A stretch of 64,000 nucleotides of DNA, taken from the NCBI RefSeq assembly GCF_003725995.1, contig NZ_QIBX01000001.1, positions 62,001 to 126,000 on the forward strand. Direction: 5' to 3'. This stretch comes from Slackia equolifaciens. GTDB lineage: Bacteria > Actinomycetota > Coriobacteriia > Coriobacteriales > Eggerthellaceae. Within the stretch, counting starts at the first letter, position 1, and each line of letters opens with the position of its first letter. Below are positions 8,089-16,922 of the stretch, piece by piece. The notes below the pieces were generated by a model, which worked only from the letters and a program-made list of their open reading frames with translations, ran no database searches and had not been told where the DNA came from. The translations under genes were made by a program, and so were the position numbers.

Positions 8089-8868
8089 ATGGCAAGGAAA
8101 TTCACAAACGTCATCGTCCGCCGCCCCGGCAAGTCGCTGTGCGACGGCATCACCAGCGCTCCCGAGCTGGGCAAGCCCATCTATGAGAAGGCCATTGAGC
8201 AGCATGACGCATACATCGAGGCATTGAAGCAGTGCGGCGTGGAAGTGACCGTGCTGCCCGCGCTGGAGGAATACCCCGACAGCTGCTTTGTGGAGGACAC
8301 CGCCGTGATCACCCGCTGCGGCGCCATCATCGACAACCCCGGCGCCGGCAGCCGCAACGGCGAAGCCAAGGAGATGGAGCCCACCATCCGCCAGTTCTTT
8401 GACGACGAACATATCGCCCACATCACCGCGCCCGGCACGCTCGAGGGCGGCGACGTGATGATGGTGGGAGACCATTTCTACGTGGGTCGCTCCGCCCGCA
8501 CCAACGAGGAAGGCATCCGCCAGTTCATCGAAATCCTCGAGGGCTGGGGGCTCTCCGGCTCCGAGGTGCCGCTGGAGTACGTGCTGCACCTGAAGACCGG
8601 CGTGAACTATCTGGAAGACAACAACATGCTGGTGGCCGGCGAGTTCGTGACCAAGCCGGAATTCCAGAAGTACAACCTGATCGAGGTGCCCGAGGAGGAG
8701 GCCTACGGTGCCAACTGCATTTGGGTGAACGGCACCGTCATCGTGCCCGAGGGCTACCCCACCGTGCTGGCAAAAGTCCAAGAACTCGGCTACAAGACGC
8801 TCGTGGTCGACACCTCCGAGTATCGCAAGATCGACGGCGGCCTGAGCTGCCTGAGCCTGCGCTTCTAA
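8089..8868 (+). CDS. Dimethylargininase-like amidinohydrolase (DDAH family)
   Basis: 259 aa from ATG 8089 (AAAGG upstream); the frame open further upstream consists of repeats. Guanidino-group-modifying enzyme family: the substrate-binding region EYPDSCFVEDTAVI, GTLEGGDVMMVGD, catalytic His in VLHLKTGVNYL, and C-terminal nucleophile Cys254 in GGLSCLSLRF. The family converts methylated arginines (or arginine) to citrulline plus amine. A gut bacterium could use it for arginine-derivative catabolism, but no transporter or deiminase-pathway genes are adjacent. A rho-independent terminator follows. Confidence 0.9.
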   Translation: MARKFTNVIVRRPGKSLCDGITSAPELGKPIYEKAIEQHDAYIEALKQCGVEVTVLPALEEYPDSCFVEDTAVITRCGAIIDNPGAGSRNGEAKEMEPTIRQFFDDEHIAHITAPGTLEGGDVMMVGDHFYVGRSARTNEEGIRQFIEILEGWGLSGSEVPLEYVLHLKTGVNYLEDNNMLVAGEFVTKPEFQKYNLIEVPEEEAYGANCIWVNGTVIVPEGYPTVLAKVQELGYKTLVVDTSEYRKIDGGLSCLSLRF

Positions 8869-8924
8869 TCAGGCAGCCTTTCTGGCCCACTACGCGCCTT
8901 CATCAAAATCGCGCGCTATTGCAA

Positions 8925-8960
8925 AGCGGAGCCCGTGCAGTACGGGTTCCGCTTTTTCGT
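8925..8960 (+). terminator. Rho-independent terminator of the DDAH-family gene
   Basis: Stem GCGGAGCCCGT / ACGGGTTCCGC (8926-8936 and 8942-8952) with a 5-nt loop, followed by TTTTTCGTTTT. Confidence 0.85.
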
Positions 8961-9390
8961 TTTGGCGATACACCGCCATACCTTAGCCTGCGACGCTGGC
9001 CTCTCGTTCGCCGGCGCTGTTTCGCGCGCATCGCTATCCGCTCCTCGTTCGCCGGAGCTGTTTCGCGTGCACCGCCATCCGGCCCTCGTTCGCCGATGCA
9101 CGCCCACGCCCGCGGCTTTGCCCCTAACGCAAAGCCGTCGGTATCAAGACGGTCGGTCTCAATGCCGCAGGTGTCGGGATCCGCGCGTTCCCGCGCAAAC
9201 ACCTCGTGGCCACCCGACCGCTCGGCGGAGATTGCGGGAACGCCCTCCGAAACCTCTTGGCAAAACTACAGGAACGCCCCAGGTACTACGATGCGCCCCT
9301 CCGTTGGACGCTCCGCAACAACTCCTTCAGCAACAAAAAGGCCGACCCTAACGGATCGGCCCCAAGAAAGCGAATGAGGTTTGGCTGAAG
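8961..9390. repeat. 41-bp repeats and a dispersed element in the spacer downstream of DDAH
   Basis: No gene seen. CTCGTTCGCCG recurs at 9003, 9044 and 9085, exactly 41 bp apart, with the unit continuing as gagctgtttcgcgtgcaccgccatcc; a weaker copy precedes it at about 8962. At 9214-9280 lies an element (ccgaccgctcggcgg ... ggcaaaactacaggaac) repeated at about 10123-10196 on the other side of the MarR-like gene. Confidence 0.65.
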
Positions 9391-9870
9391 CTAGTCGCAG
9401 CACTTGCACTTGCAGCCAGCTTTGACGGAGCGACGCTTGCCATGGGCGCCCTGAGCCTTGGCGGCAAGAATCAGCTTCTCGGTGAGGGCGTTGAGCTGCT
9501 CGATTTCCTCGTCGGAAAAATCAGCGAGAAGGTTACCGGCCACCTCGGTGTGCTTGGCGCAACGCTTCTCAGCGATTTCTTCACCCAGCTGGGTCAACGT
9601 GACCTTGTACGTGCGCGGCTGCTCGACATCGGACATCTCCACGTAGCCATTGCGCACGGCCTTCTTGACCACGGCCTTAAGCTCCGCGCGGTCGAACGAG
9701 AGCACGTCCACCAGCTCGCGCGAAGTCATAGCGCCCTCGTGCTTGTGCAGCACTTTGAGCAGCGCACCCTGTCCGCGCTTGTAGCTCTTGGGGCCGTTCT
9801 TATGAAACGCGCGGTTCACCAACTTGGAAGATTTCTTCAGCTGCGCCAGCGTTTTGGTCTGCTTGCTCAT
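9391..9870 (-). CDS. MarR-like winged-helix protein with Cys-rich tail
   Basis: 159 aa. The central region (about residues 33-110) has a winged-helix pattern: ALLKVLHKHEGAMTSRELVDVLSFDRAELKAVVKKAVRNGYVE followed by a wing and VTLTQLGEEIAEK, as in MarR-type regulators. The N-terminus is very basic. The last six residues contain four cysteines (CKCKCCD), a possible metal or redox sensing tail. It stands alone between two repeat spacers. Its target is unknown. Confidence 0.75.
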   Translation of the reverse strand: MSKQTKTLAQLKKSSKLVNRAFHKNGPKSYKRGQGALLKVLHKHEGAMTSRELVDVLSFDRAELKAVVKKAVRNGYVEMSDVEQPRTYKVTLTQLGEEIAEKRCAKHTEVAGNLLADFSDEEIEQLNALTEKLILAAKAQGAHGKRRSVKAGCKCKCCD

Positions 9871-10224
9871 TGCATCCTTCTCTCATGCTCAGCCACCCAT
9901 ATGCCATGTGTGGCAGTTTCCGTTGTGTTGATGCGTATTATGGCGCAACCGCAACCATCATCTCTATTATTCAGTTAAAGTGCATTGAATATACATTTAT
10001 CCAGGTAGATGACTTGATTCATATTATCTATGATTTAATATATTCTCACAGATGATTATAGTTTGGGAAACATCGTCATCCAAGCTCGCCGCCATTCCGC
10101 CCCGCTTCCACGATCCCCGACGCCCCGACCGTTCGGCGGCGGTTGCAGAAACGCCCCAGAACCCATTGACAAAACTATAGGAACACCAAAAAAGAATATC
10201 GACAGAGCCAAAGCAGTTCCCGAT
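9871..10224. other. Spacer with an AT-rich block and second copy of a dispersed element
   Basis: 9950-10060 is markedly AT-rich (runs such as ATTATCTATGATTTAATATATT) against a GC-rich background and probably holds promoter elements of the MarR-like gene. About 10123-10196 repeats the element seen at 9214-9280. No gene is supported. Confidence 0.4.
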
Positions 10225-10258
10225 AAAAGCAAAAAGGCCCGGAGCGATTCCGGGCCTT
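10225..10258 (-). terminator. Terminator of the fatty-acid synthesis cluster
   Basis: Perfect stem AAGGCCCGGA / TCCGGGCCTT (10234-10243 and 10249-10258) with a 5-nt loop. On the minus strand it is followed by TTTTTGCTTTT, placed directly after the carboxyltransferase stop codon. Confidence 0.9.
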
Positions 10259-10285
10259 GGCTGTGTTTCAGAAGAAGCGCTCCCG

Positions 10286-12775
10286 TTAGAACTTGCGGAA
10301 ACGGTTGTAGCGGCGCTCGAGCAGCAAGTCGTGCGGCACCTCTGCAAGCTCGTCCAAGCGATGCGTCACGTAGCGCTTGACGGCGTTAGCCGCAAGCTCG
10401 GGGTTGGCGCTCGCCGAACCCTCGCCCTCTTCGAGCACCGCATCGATGATGCCCATCTCAAAGATCTCGTAGGCGTTCATGCGCATGACCGCGGCCGCCT
10501 CAGGCGCACGCGAGCGGTCCTTCCACAGGATGGATGCGAAGCCCTCGGGCGAAAGCACCGAATACACCGCGTGCTCCTGCATGGCGACGCAGTCCGAAAG
10601 CGCCAGAGCCAGCGCGCCGCCGCTGCCGCCTTCGCCCACCAGCACGCTGATGATGGGCACGCGCAGGCCCGCCATGGCGAACAGGTTATCGGCAATCGCG
10701 TTGCCCTGGCCGCGCTCCTCGGCCTCTTTGCCGCAGAACGCGCCCTGCGTATCCACGATGCACACGATGGGCATCTTGAAATGCTCGGCGGAGCGCATGA
10801 GGCGCAAGCTTTTGCGGTAGCCCTCAGGCTCGGGGCAGCCGAAGTTGCGTTTTATGCGATCCTGCAGGTCGCGGCCCTTTTCCTGCGCGATGCACATAAC
10901 GGCTCGCTCGCCGATCCAGCCCACGCCGGCGAGAATCGCTCCGTCATCGCCGAAGGCACGGTCGCCATGCAGCTCGAAGAAGCCCTCCACCATCGCGTCC
11001 AAGTAGTGCGACGCCGTAGGACGATGCGTATCGCGCGCAATCTGTACGCTGCGCCAGGCAGGATTGTCCTCGCCCTCGCCGTCTTGAGAAGCCCCGCGAG
11101 CGGGCAGCGTAAGAAGGGCCGCCACGCGCTTGCCGCTTTCCTCGATACGCTGGCGCTCCCACGCGTTGGGACGACGCAAGGGGCGCGTCACGGCACGGCC
11201 GACGGCGCGCACGGCAGCGGACACGAGCCCGCCCGTCGCGGCAGGCATCTCGTCGCCATCGGGCGACACGGCGCCCTCCTCCACCTCTTTTGCGGTGGGG
11301 TGCGCCGCCAGAGCGGCCTTCACGGCGGAGTAGCCGCGCGGGGCCTGGGCATGCAGAGGCGCATGGAGCGGTTGCAGATCAGCATCGCGGGCCTCGTAAA
11401 GCGCAAGCAGGTTGGCCAATGCGGCTCGCAGGCGCGAACGCTCTACGATGGCGTCAATCAGACCGTGCTCCAGCGCGAATTCCGCCGTCTGGAATTCCTT
11501 AGGAAGCTCCTGGCGGATGGTGTCCTGGATCACGCGGCGCCCGGCGAAACCGATGAGGGCGCGGGGCTCAGAGATGATCACGTCGCCCTGCATGGCGAAC
11601 GACGCGGTAACGCCACCCGTGGTGGGGTCGGTAATCACCGCGAAATACGGCAGACGCGCCTCGGAGTGACGCTTGATTGCGGCGGAGATCTTCGCCATCT
11701 GCATGAGCGACACCAGGCCCTCCTGCATGCGAGCGCCGCCCGAGCACGTGAAGATCACCAGCGGCAGGCGCTCGCGCGTGGCGCGCTCCACCGTGCGCGT
11801 GATACGCTCGCCCACAACCGAGCCCATAGACCCCATGAAGAACGTGGAATCCATGATGGCAAGCGCGAGCGGCATGCCGGCGATTTTGGCGCCGCCGCAA
11901 CGCACGCCTTCGGAGAGGCCGGTACGGGTGCGCATCTTCTCTATTTTCTCCAGATAGCCGGGGAACTGGAGCGGGTCGGTCTCGGGAACATCCTCGATGT
12001 CGGTCCACTCTTCGAAGCTCTCGGCATCCACCAGATCGTAAATGCGCTCGGTGGACGTCATGCGGAAATGATGCCCGCAATCGGGGCACACCTTGTGGTT
12101 CTCGCGCACGTGTGCCGCGTCAGACACCTTGCGGCACTTGGGGCACACGGTCCACGATTCGGCCGTGGTCTGCGGCAGCTCGCACTTTAGGCAGTCGCAC
12201 ACGGCCCATGCCTTGGACGTGCCGCCGAACGTCACCGCCGAGGCATCGGCCTCCAGGCGATAGACGCTGCGACCCGCCTCGACCGCCATGCCCACAAAGC
12301 GCTCGTCGGATGCAAGGCGACTTCCCACCAGCAAGATGGCGCGCGCGTTGGCCACCTCTGCCGCCGAGAGAATGCGGTAGTTGTCCTCGAACGCGCCCTT
12401 GCCGCGCACCGGTCCGATGCACACGCTGCTATCGGCCAGCTGCAGCTGAGGCTCTTTGGCCATATCCTCCGTGTACACCATGCACGTGGCAACGCCCACC
12501 GCGCGGCATGCCGCCATGACGCCTTCGGCCGTGCGACCGGGATCGACCACCAGCACGCGATCGCAGCCGCTCATGCGGATGTCGACCAGGCTCTGCAGCT
12601 CTTCAGCGTCAACGCCCGTCACATCGCCCGCCATGCCGTCGGCGATGGCGTGCGTGGATTTATACTCGTTCTTCGCGGATTCCACCAGCTCGCCGATGCG
12701 CTCGAGGCTGCTCGCATCGCCGGGAATCTCACGCGGGATTGTGATATAGCCCGCCTTGTTGGAGCGACGCGCCAC
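10286..12775 (-). CDS. accDA: Fused acetyl-CoA carboxylase carboxyltransferase (AccD-AccA) with biotin-carboxylase-like N-domain
   Basis: 829 aa in three parts. Residues about 70-160 resemble the N-terminal Rossmann domain of biotin carboxylase (DRVLVVDPGRTAEGVMAACR, LADSSVCIGP, YRILSAAEVANARAI), but the ATP-grasp and C-terminal domains are absent. Residues 193-233 form a Cys-rich zinc finger (CDCLKC, CPKC, CPDC), followed by the AccD beta domain (about 240-480) and the AccA alpha domain (about 600-829, with GFFELHGDRAFGDD and VGEGGSGGALAL). The enzyme transfers carboxyl from carboxybiotin to acetyl-CoA, making malonyl-CoA. It is the last gene of the cluster. AccB and a full AccC are not in the window. 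Confidence 0.92.
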   Translation of the reverse strand: MARRSNKAGYITIPREIPGDASSLERIGELVESAKNEYKSTHAIADGMAGDVTGVDAEELQSLVDIRMSGCDRVLVVDPGRTAEGVMAACRAVGVATCMVYTEDMAKEPQLQLADSSVCIGPVRGKGAFEDNYRILSAAEVANARAILLVGSRLASDERFVGMAVEAGRSVYRLEADASAVTFGGTSKAWAVCDCLKCELPQTTAESWTVCPKCRKVSDAAHVRENHKVCPDCGHHFRMTSTERIYDLVDAESFEEWTDIEDVPETDPLQFPGYLEKIEKMRTRTGLSEGVRCGGAKIAGMPLALAIMDSTFFMGSMGSVVGERITRTVERATRERLPLVIFTCSGGARMQEGLVSLMQMAKISAAIKRHSEARLPYFAVITDPTTGGVTASFAMQGDVIISEPRALIGFAGRRVIQDTIRQELPKEFQTAEFALEHGLIDAIVERSRLRAALANLLALYEARDADLQPLHAPLHAQAPRGYSAVKAALAAHPTAKEVEEGAVSPDGDEMPAATGGLVSAAVRAVGRAVTRPLRRPNAWERQRIEESGKRVAALLTLPARGASQDGEGEDNPAWRSVQIARDTHRPTASHYLDAMVEGFFELHGDRAFGDDGAILAGVGWIGERAVMCIAQEKGRDLQDRIKRNFGCPEPEGYRKSLRLMRSAEHFKMPIVCIVDTQGAFCGKEAEERGQGNAIADNLFAMAGLRVPIISVLVGEGGSGGALALALSDCVAMQEHAVYSVLSPEGFASILWKDRSRAPEAAAVMRMNAYEIFEMGIIDAVLEEGEGSASANPELAANAVKRYVTHRLDELAEVPHDLLLERRYNRFRKF

Positions 12776-12877
12776 GGTATCCCCTTTCCTTCATACCGCC
12801 CTGGCCCACACGGGGCCAAGGCTGCGGGACTGCCCCGCAAGCAGGCCCGGCAAGCCACCGCCTGCCAGGCCACCGAG

Positions 12878-13315
12878 TTAAGCCAATACGTATTTCTGCG
12901 TCGCGGAGGCGGCCACATTGCCGCCCACGAACGCGCACACCTCGGCTACGCACATGCGCTTGGAGGATTTGACGATCTTCGCCTCAAGGCGCAGCGTGTC
13001 GCCGGGCGCCACCTGATGGCGGAACTTCGCGCCATCGATGCCGGTCAGAAAGCCGATTGCACCTTCGCGTTGCTGGGCCACCAGGATGCAGAAGCTCGCC
13101 GCCTGGGCAAGCGCCTCCATGATGATGACGCCCGGAAGCACCGGATGGCCGGGGAAATGTCCCTTGAACAGGGGCAGATCGGGATCGACGTCAAGCTCTG
13201 CCACGATGCTTTCACCGGGCACGCACGCCGTCACGCGGCTCACCCATACGAACGGGTCGCGATGAGGCAGCACCGCCTCCACGACTTCTTTCCCGCAAGG
13301 ATACGTGATATCCAT
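12878..13315 (-). CDS. fabZ: 3-hydroxyacyl-ACP dehydratase FabZ
   Basis: 145 aa from ATG 13315 with AAGGAGG upstream. Hot-dog fold with catalytic His18 in LPHRDPF and the helix GHFPGHPVLPGVIIMEALAQ carrying the catalytic Glu. It dehydrates 3-hydroxyacyl-ACP during chain elongation. The length is normal. It lies between fabF and accDA in the minus-strand cluster, with a 318-bp repeat-bearing gap upstream. Confidence 0.95.
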   Translation of the reverse strand: MDITYPCGKEVVEAVLPHRDPFVWVSRVTACVPGESIVAELDVDPDLPLFKGHFPGHPVLPGVIIMEALAQAASFCILVAQQREGAIGFLTGIDGAKFRHQVAPGDTLRLEAKIVKSSKRMCVAEVCAFVGGNVAASATQKYVLA

Positions 13316-13633
13316 TTTTCCTCCTTGAGGCGGAGGCGGATGCCCCACCCCCTGAATTTGCCAATCGCAACAATACCCGCGAGAACGATTCGCGAAACCC
13401 GCAGGTCGCCAGAATGTCCATGCAAGCCTACTGCATACCGGAACTCTAGCGAAAGAAAGCTCCCCACCTTGTTGATCGCCGCAAGGTCAGCGAGGGTGAA
13501 TCTGGCGAGTCATATTGCCCCGAAAGAGGAGCGCCGCGTACTTTGGTACGCAAGCGACGATTGAAGGGCAAGATGGCCGCCAGATTCATCCGCAGCGTCA
13601 AGCGGTTCGGAGGCTGCTAAGCCGCCGAAATCC
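13316..13633. other. Spacer between fabF and fabZ with a large imperfect palindrome
   Basis: No gene. It contains the hairpin 13498-13587 described separately. The rest shows no clear promoter. Confidence 0.5.
13498..13587. repeat. Large intergenic palindrome
   Basis: Outer arms GAATCTGGCG (13498-13507) and CGCCAGATTC (13578-13587) are perfect complements. An inner stem GCGTAC / GTACGC (13536-13541, 13546-13551) has a 4-nt loop, and TTGCCC/GGGCAA pairs lie between, giving an interrupted cruciform of about 90 bp. There is no T-run, so it is not a simple terminator. Confidence 0.7.
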
Positions 13634-14896
13634 CTAAAACGGTGCAATAGCCAAGCTCGCGTTGTGGCCGCCGAAGCCCAGCGAGTTGCTCAACGCCACC
13701 TTCTGGGGGTAGTCGGTCACGGGCTCGAGCGGAACGTTCACGCCGCACGCGGGGTCAACGTTCTGGGTGCCGGTGGTAGGCGGCACGCAGTCGCGCGCCA
13801 CGGAAAGCGCGCACACGATGGCCTCGAGCGCGCCCGCCGCGCCCAGCGTGTGGCCGGTGCAGCCCTTGATGGAGGTCACGGGCACCTGAGCGCCGCGCTC
13901 CTCGCCGCACAGCGCCTTGATGGCGGCCGACTCCATGGCGTCGTTGGCCGAAGTGGACGTGCCGTGAGCGTTGAGATGGCCCAGGTCATCCGGCGTGAAG
14001 CCGCCCTCGGCGAGCGCCTGGCGCATCGCGCGCACCGCGCCCTCGCCAGAAGGCTCGGGAGCGGTCATGTGGTATGCATCGCCCGTGGAGCCGAAGCCCG
14101 CCACCTCGGCGATGATGTGCGCGCCGCGCGCCATGGCGTGCTCGAGCGACTCGAGCACCACGGCACCCGCGCCCTCGCCCGGCACGAACCCCGAACGGTC
14201 GACATCGAACGGGCGCGAGGCGGTGTCGGGATCGTTGTTCTTGGTGATGGCGCCCAAGTTGCCAAAACCTGCCAGGCAGATGGGCACGATGGATTCCTCG
14301 CTGCCGCCGGCAAGCGCCGCGTCGGCATAGCCGTGACGAATCAGGCGATAAGCCTCGCCGATGCAGTGGTTGCCCGTGGCGCACGCGGTCACGATGGACA
14401 GGCAATCGCCCTTCATGCCGTAGCGAATGGACAGGTTGCCCGCGCCCATGTTCTCGATCATGATGGGGATGAACAGCGGGTTCACGCGCTTGGGTCCCTT
14501 GTCGTGCAGCGCGATGCAGCCCTCTTCGAACATGCCGATGCCGCCGATGCCGCTGCCCCAGACGCATGCCACGCGCGTAGGATCCTCGGCCTCCATGTCA
14601 AGGCCCGCCTGCGCCATGGCCTCGTCGGAAGCGATCATCGCGTACTGCACGAACGGCGCCAGACGACGAGCGTCCTTCTTGGAGAACCCGAAGTTCAGCG
14701 GGTCGTAATCGGGAATCTCGCCCGCAATCTTGGACGCAAAATCAGTGGTGTCGAAACGCGTGATGGGAGCAATGCAGTGCTTCTTGGCCATGAGCGCGTC
14801 CCACAGGGTCTCGACGCCCGCGCCAGCAGGCGAAATGGCGCCCATGCCAGTGATCACCACGCGATGCGTGCCATCGGGTTTACGCATATCCGTCAT
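13634..14896 (-). CDS. fabF: 3-oxoacyl-ACP synthase II FabF
   Basis: 420 aa condensing enzyme. Catalytic triad: Cys in VTACATGNH (about residue 170), His in NAHGTSTSANDA and His in GHTLGAAGALEA. The ending NSLGFGGHNASLAIAPF is typical. It extends acyl-ACP with malonyl-ACP. The start overlaps the fabG stop by 4 bp (ATGA), implying translational coupling. No fabH (initiating synthase) is seen in the window. Confidence 0.96.
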   Translation of the reverse strand: MTDMRKPDGTHRVVITGMGAISPAGAGVETLWDALMAKKHCIAPITRFDTTDFASKIAGEIPDYDPLNFGFSKKDARRLAPFVQYAMIASDEAMAQAGLDMEAEDPTRVACVWGSGIGGIGMFEEGCIALHDKGPKRVNPLFIPIMIENMGAGNLSIRYGMKGDCLSIVTACATGNHCIGEAYRLIRHGYADAALAGGSEESIVPICLAGFGNLGAITKNNDPDTASRPFDVDRSGFVPGEGAGAVVLESLEHAMARGAHIIAEVAGFGSTGDAYHMTAPEPSGEGAVRAMRQALAEGGFTPDDLGHLNAHGTSTSANDAMESAAIKALCGEERGAQVPVTSIKGCTGHTLGAAGALEAIVCALSVARDCVPPTTGTQNVDPACGVNVPLEPVTDYPQKVALSNSLGFGGHNASLAIAPF

Positions 14897-15675
14897 AGTG
14901 CCAATCCTCCGTCTACTTCGATGACCTGGCCCGTAATGTAGGCAGCCGCGTCGCTGGCGAGAAACGCCACCACGGCCGCGATGTCCTCGGGCTGCCCCAT
15001 GCGCTTCATGGGGATGCCGCCCAGCACGGCCTCTTTCGCCTTCTCTGGCATGGCATCGGTCATGTCGGTCTGAATGAATCCGGGCGCCACCGCGTTCACG
15101 GTCACGCCGCGCGAGGCAACCTCCTTGGCGAGCGACTTGGTGAGGCCCACCACGCCCGCTTTGGATGCCGCGTAGTTCGTCTGCCCCGCATTGCCGTGGA
15201 TGCCGGAGATGCTGGACATGTTGATGATGCGTCCGCGACGCGCCTTGGTCATGGCGAAGGCGGCAGCGCGACAGCAGTTGAAGGTTCCTTTGAGGTTGAC
15301 GGCGATCACGCGGTCGAAATCCTCTTCCTTCATGCGCACGAGCAGTCCGTCGCGCGTGATGCCGGCGTTGTTCACCAGCACGCTCACGGCGCCCAGCTGT
15401 TCGGCGGCGTCTTTGATCAGAGCCTGAGCCTCGTCGAAGACGGACACGTCGGCCTGAATGGCGAGCGCGTTCACGCCATACGCCTCGCGCAGATGGGCAG
15501 CGACTTCCTCGGCCGCTTCCTTGCTGCCGGCGTGGGAGTGGTTAACCGCCACATCGTAGCCGGCCGCGGCGAGAGCCTCGCACACCGCGCGACCGATACC
15601 GCGCGCGCCGCCGGTCACGACCGCGCACCCCTGGGAGGAAGCGGCCGACGCGGCGTCTTTATTCATTACGTCCAT
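14893..15675 (-). CDS. fabG: 3-oxoacyl-ACP reductase FabG
   Basis: 260 aa from ATG 15675 with AAGGG 8 nt upstream; the longer frame to 15990 overlaps the spacer. SDR motifs: TGGARGIGRA cofactor loop, NNAGITRDGL, Ser in NMSSISGIHGN, and YAASKAG (catalytic Tyr and Lys). The ending YITGQVIEVDGGLAL is typical FabG. It reduces 3-oxoacyl-ACP with NADPH. An N-terminal extension of about 12 residues precedes the first strand. Confidence 0.95.
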   Translation of the reverse strand: MDVMNKDAASAASSQGCAVVTGGARGIGRAVCEALAAAGYDVAVNHSHAGSKEAAEEVAAHLREAYGVNALAIQADVSVFDEAQALIKDAAEQLGAVSVLVNNAGITRDGLLVRMKEEDFDRVIAVNLKGTFNCCRAAAFAMTKARRGRIINMSSISGIHGNAGQTNYAASKAGVVGLTKSLAKEVASRGVTVNAVAPGFIQTDMTDAMPEKAKEAVLGGIPMKRMGQPEDIAAVVAFLASDAAAYITGQVIEVDGGLAL

Positions 15676-15989
15676 AGAAAGGACCCTTCTCTCTGCCCAA
15701 CATATGCGGTCGTCGAGCAATCCCGAACCAATGAAAGATTTTTGGACAACGCAACAGGTTAGCCGGCAGCGTTTGGCGCAAATCGACGGTTCTGCGCGCC
15801 GCTGCGTAGGCAAAACCGCCAGAATCAGTCGGTTCTGTCCGCACAATGCGCAAGACGGCTCGGTTTGACGCCTTGTTTTTCCGGCCAACCCGCAAAGTTG
15901 TCCAAAAATCGGCCTGGAAAATGTCCCAGAATCATGGAACCGTGCCACGCACGCCAATACGGCACACGCATCGCACGCGCCCCATGGCA
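15676..15989. other. Spacer between fabD and fabG with a perfect 14-bp inverted repeat
   Basis: GATTTTTGGACAAC (15737-15750) and GTTGTCCAAAAATC (15897-15910) are exact complements about 146 nt apart. No open frame of protein character is present. The spacer may hold an internal promoter or operator for fabG-fabF, or a long-range RNA stem. Confidence 0.6.
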
Positions 15990-16919
15990 CTAAGCACTCA
16001 GATGTTCCTTCACAGCGGCGATGTCTTCCGCAGATTCGGCCTTGAAGCGAGCTGCGGATTTATCGGTGCGACGCACCAGCCCTACGAGCACGCCGCCGAA
16101 ACCGCACTCGACGAAGGTATCGACGCCCTGCTCGGCAAGCCACAGCACGCTCTGCTCGAAACGAACGGGGCTCACCACCTGGGCGACCAGATGGTGAGCC
16201 GCATCCGCCGCGGCGAGAGGCCGAGCATCCACGTTGCACACCAGAGGTACGCTCGCCTCGCGAAACTCGATGCCCGCAAGGAACTCGGCGAGCTCGTCGG
16301 CCGCGCTCTGCATGAGCGGGCTGTGGAAAGCGCCGGACGTGGCCAGCATGGCGGCGCGATGCTTGGGACGAGCGACCCAGGCCTCCTGCGCACGCGCAAC
16401 GGCGGCGCGATCGCCCGAAACGACGATCTGGCCCGGCGAGTTGTAGTTCGCAGGCACCAGCACATCGCCCTCGGCGCACGTCTCGCACACCTCTTCCACC
16501 TCGGCGGGCTCGCCGCCCATAAGCGCGCACATCGCCCCATCGCGCTCGGCGGCCGCTTTGGCCATGACCGCTGCGCGAAACGCCGCGATGCGAAACGCAT
16601 CCTCGACGCCCACCATGCCCGACACGGCGAGCGCGCCAATCTGGCCCAGCGAGAAACCGGCCACGAACTGCGGCTCAACGCCGGCTGCCCGAAGCGCTGC
16701 AGCACTTGCCACCGAGCACGTGCACATGGCGGGCTGAGCGATGGCCGTGTCGTTCAAACGCTCGGGCGTGGCATTGAGGCAGGCGTCTGCAACGTCGAAG
16801 CCGAACACATCGGCCGCGGCATCGAACACCTCGCGCGCTTCGGGGATATCCAGAAGCCCCACGCCCATGCCGGGCTTCTGCGCGCCCTGGCCAGAAAGCA
16901 GGAATGCGACCTTGCCCAT
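15990..16919 (-). CDS. fabD: Malonyl-CoA:ACP transacylase FabD
   Basis: 309 aa, the normal length. FLLSGQGAQKPGMG at the N-terminus, active-site Ser in GFSLGQ and His in SGAFHSPLM. It loads malonyl onto ACP. The start lies 3 nt after the fabK stop, so the two are translationally close. It is followed by a 314-bp gap before fabG. Confidence 0.95.
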   Translation of the reverse strand: MGKVAFLLSGQGAQKPGMGVGLLDIPEAREVFDAAADVFGFDVADACLNATPERLNDTAIAQPAMCTCSVASAAALRAAGVEPQFVAGFSLGQIGALAVSGMVGVEDAFRIAAFRAAVMAKAAAERDGAMCALMGGEPAEVEEVCETCAEGDVLVPANYNSPGQIVVSGDRAAVARAQEAWVARPKHRAAMLATSGAFHSPLMQSAADELAEFLAGIEFREASVPLVCNVDARPLAAADAAHHLVAQVVSPVRFEQSVLWLAEQGVDTFVECGFGGVLVGLVRRTDKSAARFKAESAEDIAAVKEHLSA

Positions 16920-16922
16920 GCC

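Noticed and set aside
9870-10055. Plus-strand 61-aa frame in the AT-rich block
   Set aside because: No ribosome site; it overlaps the likely promoter region of the MarR-like gene.
10331-12190. Long plus-strand frame (619 aa) antisense to accDA
   Set aside because: Composition is His/Arg/Ala-rich shadow coding opposite a clear enzyme.
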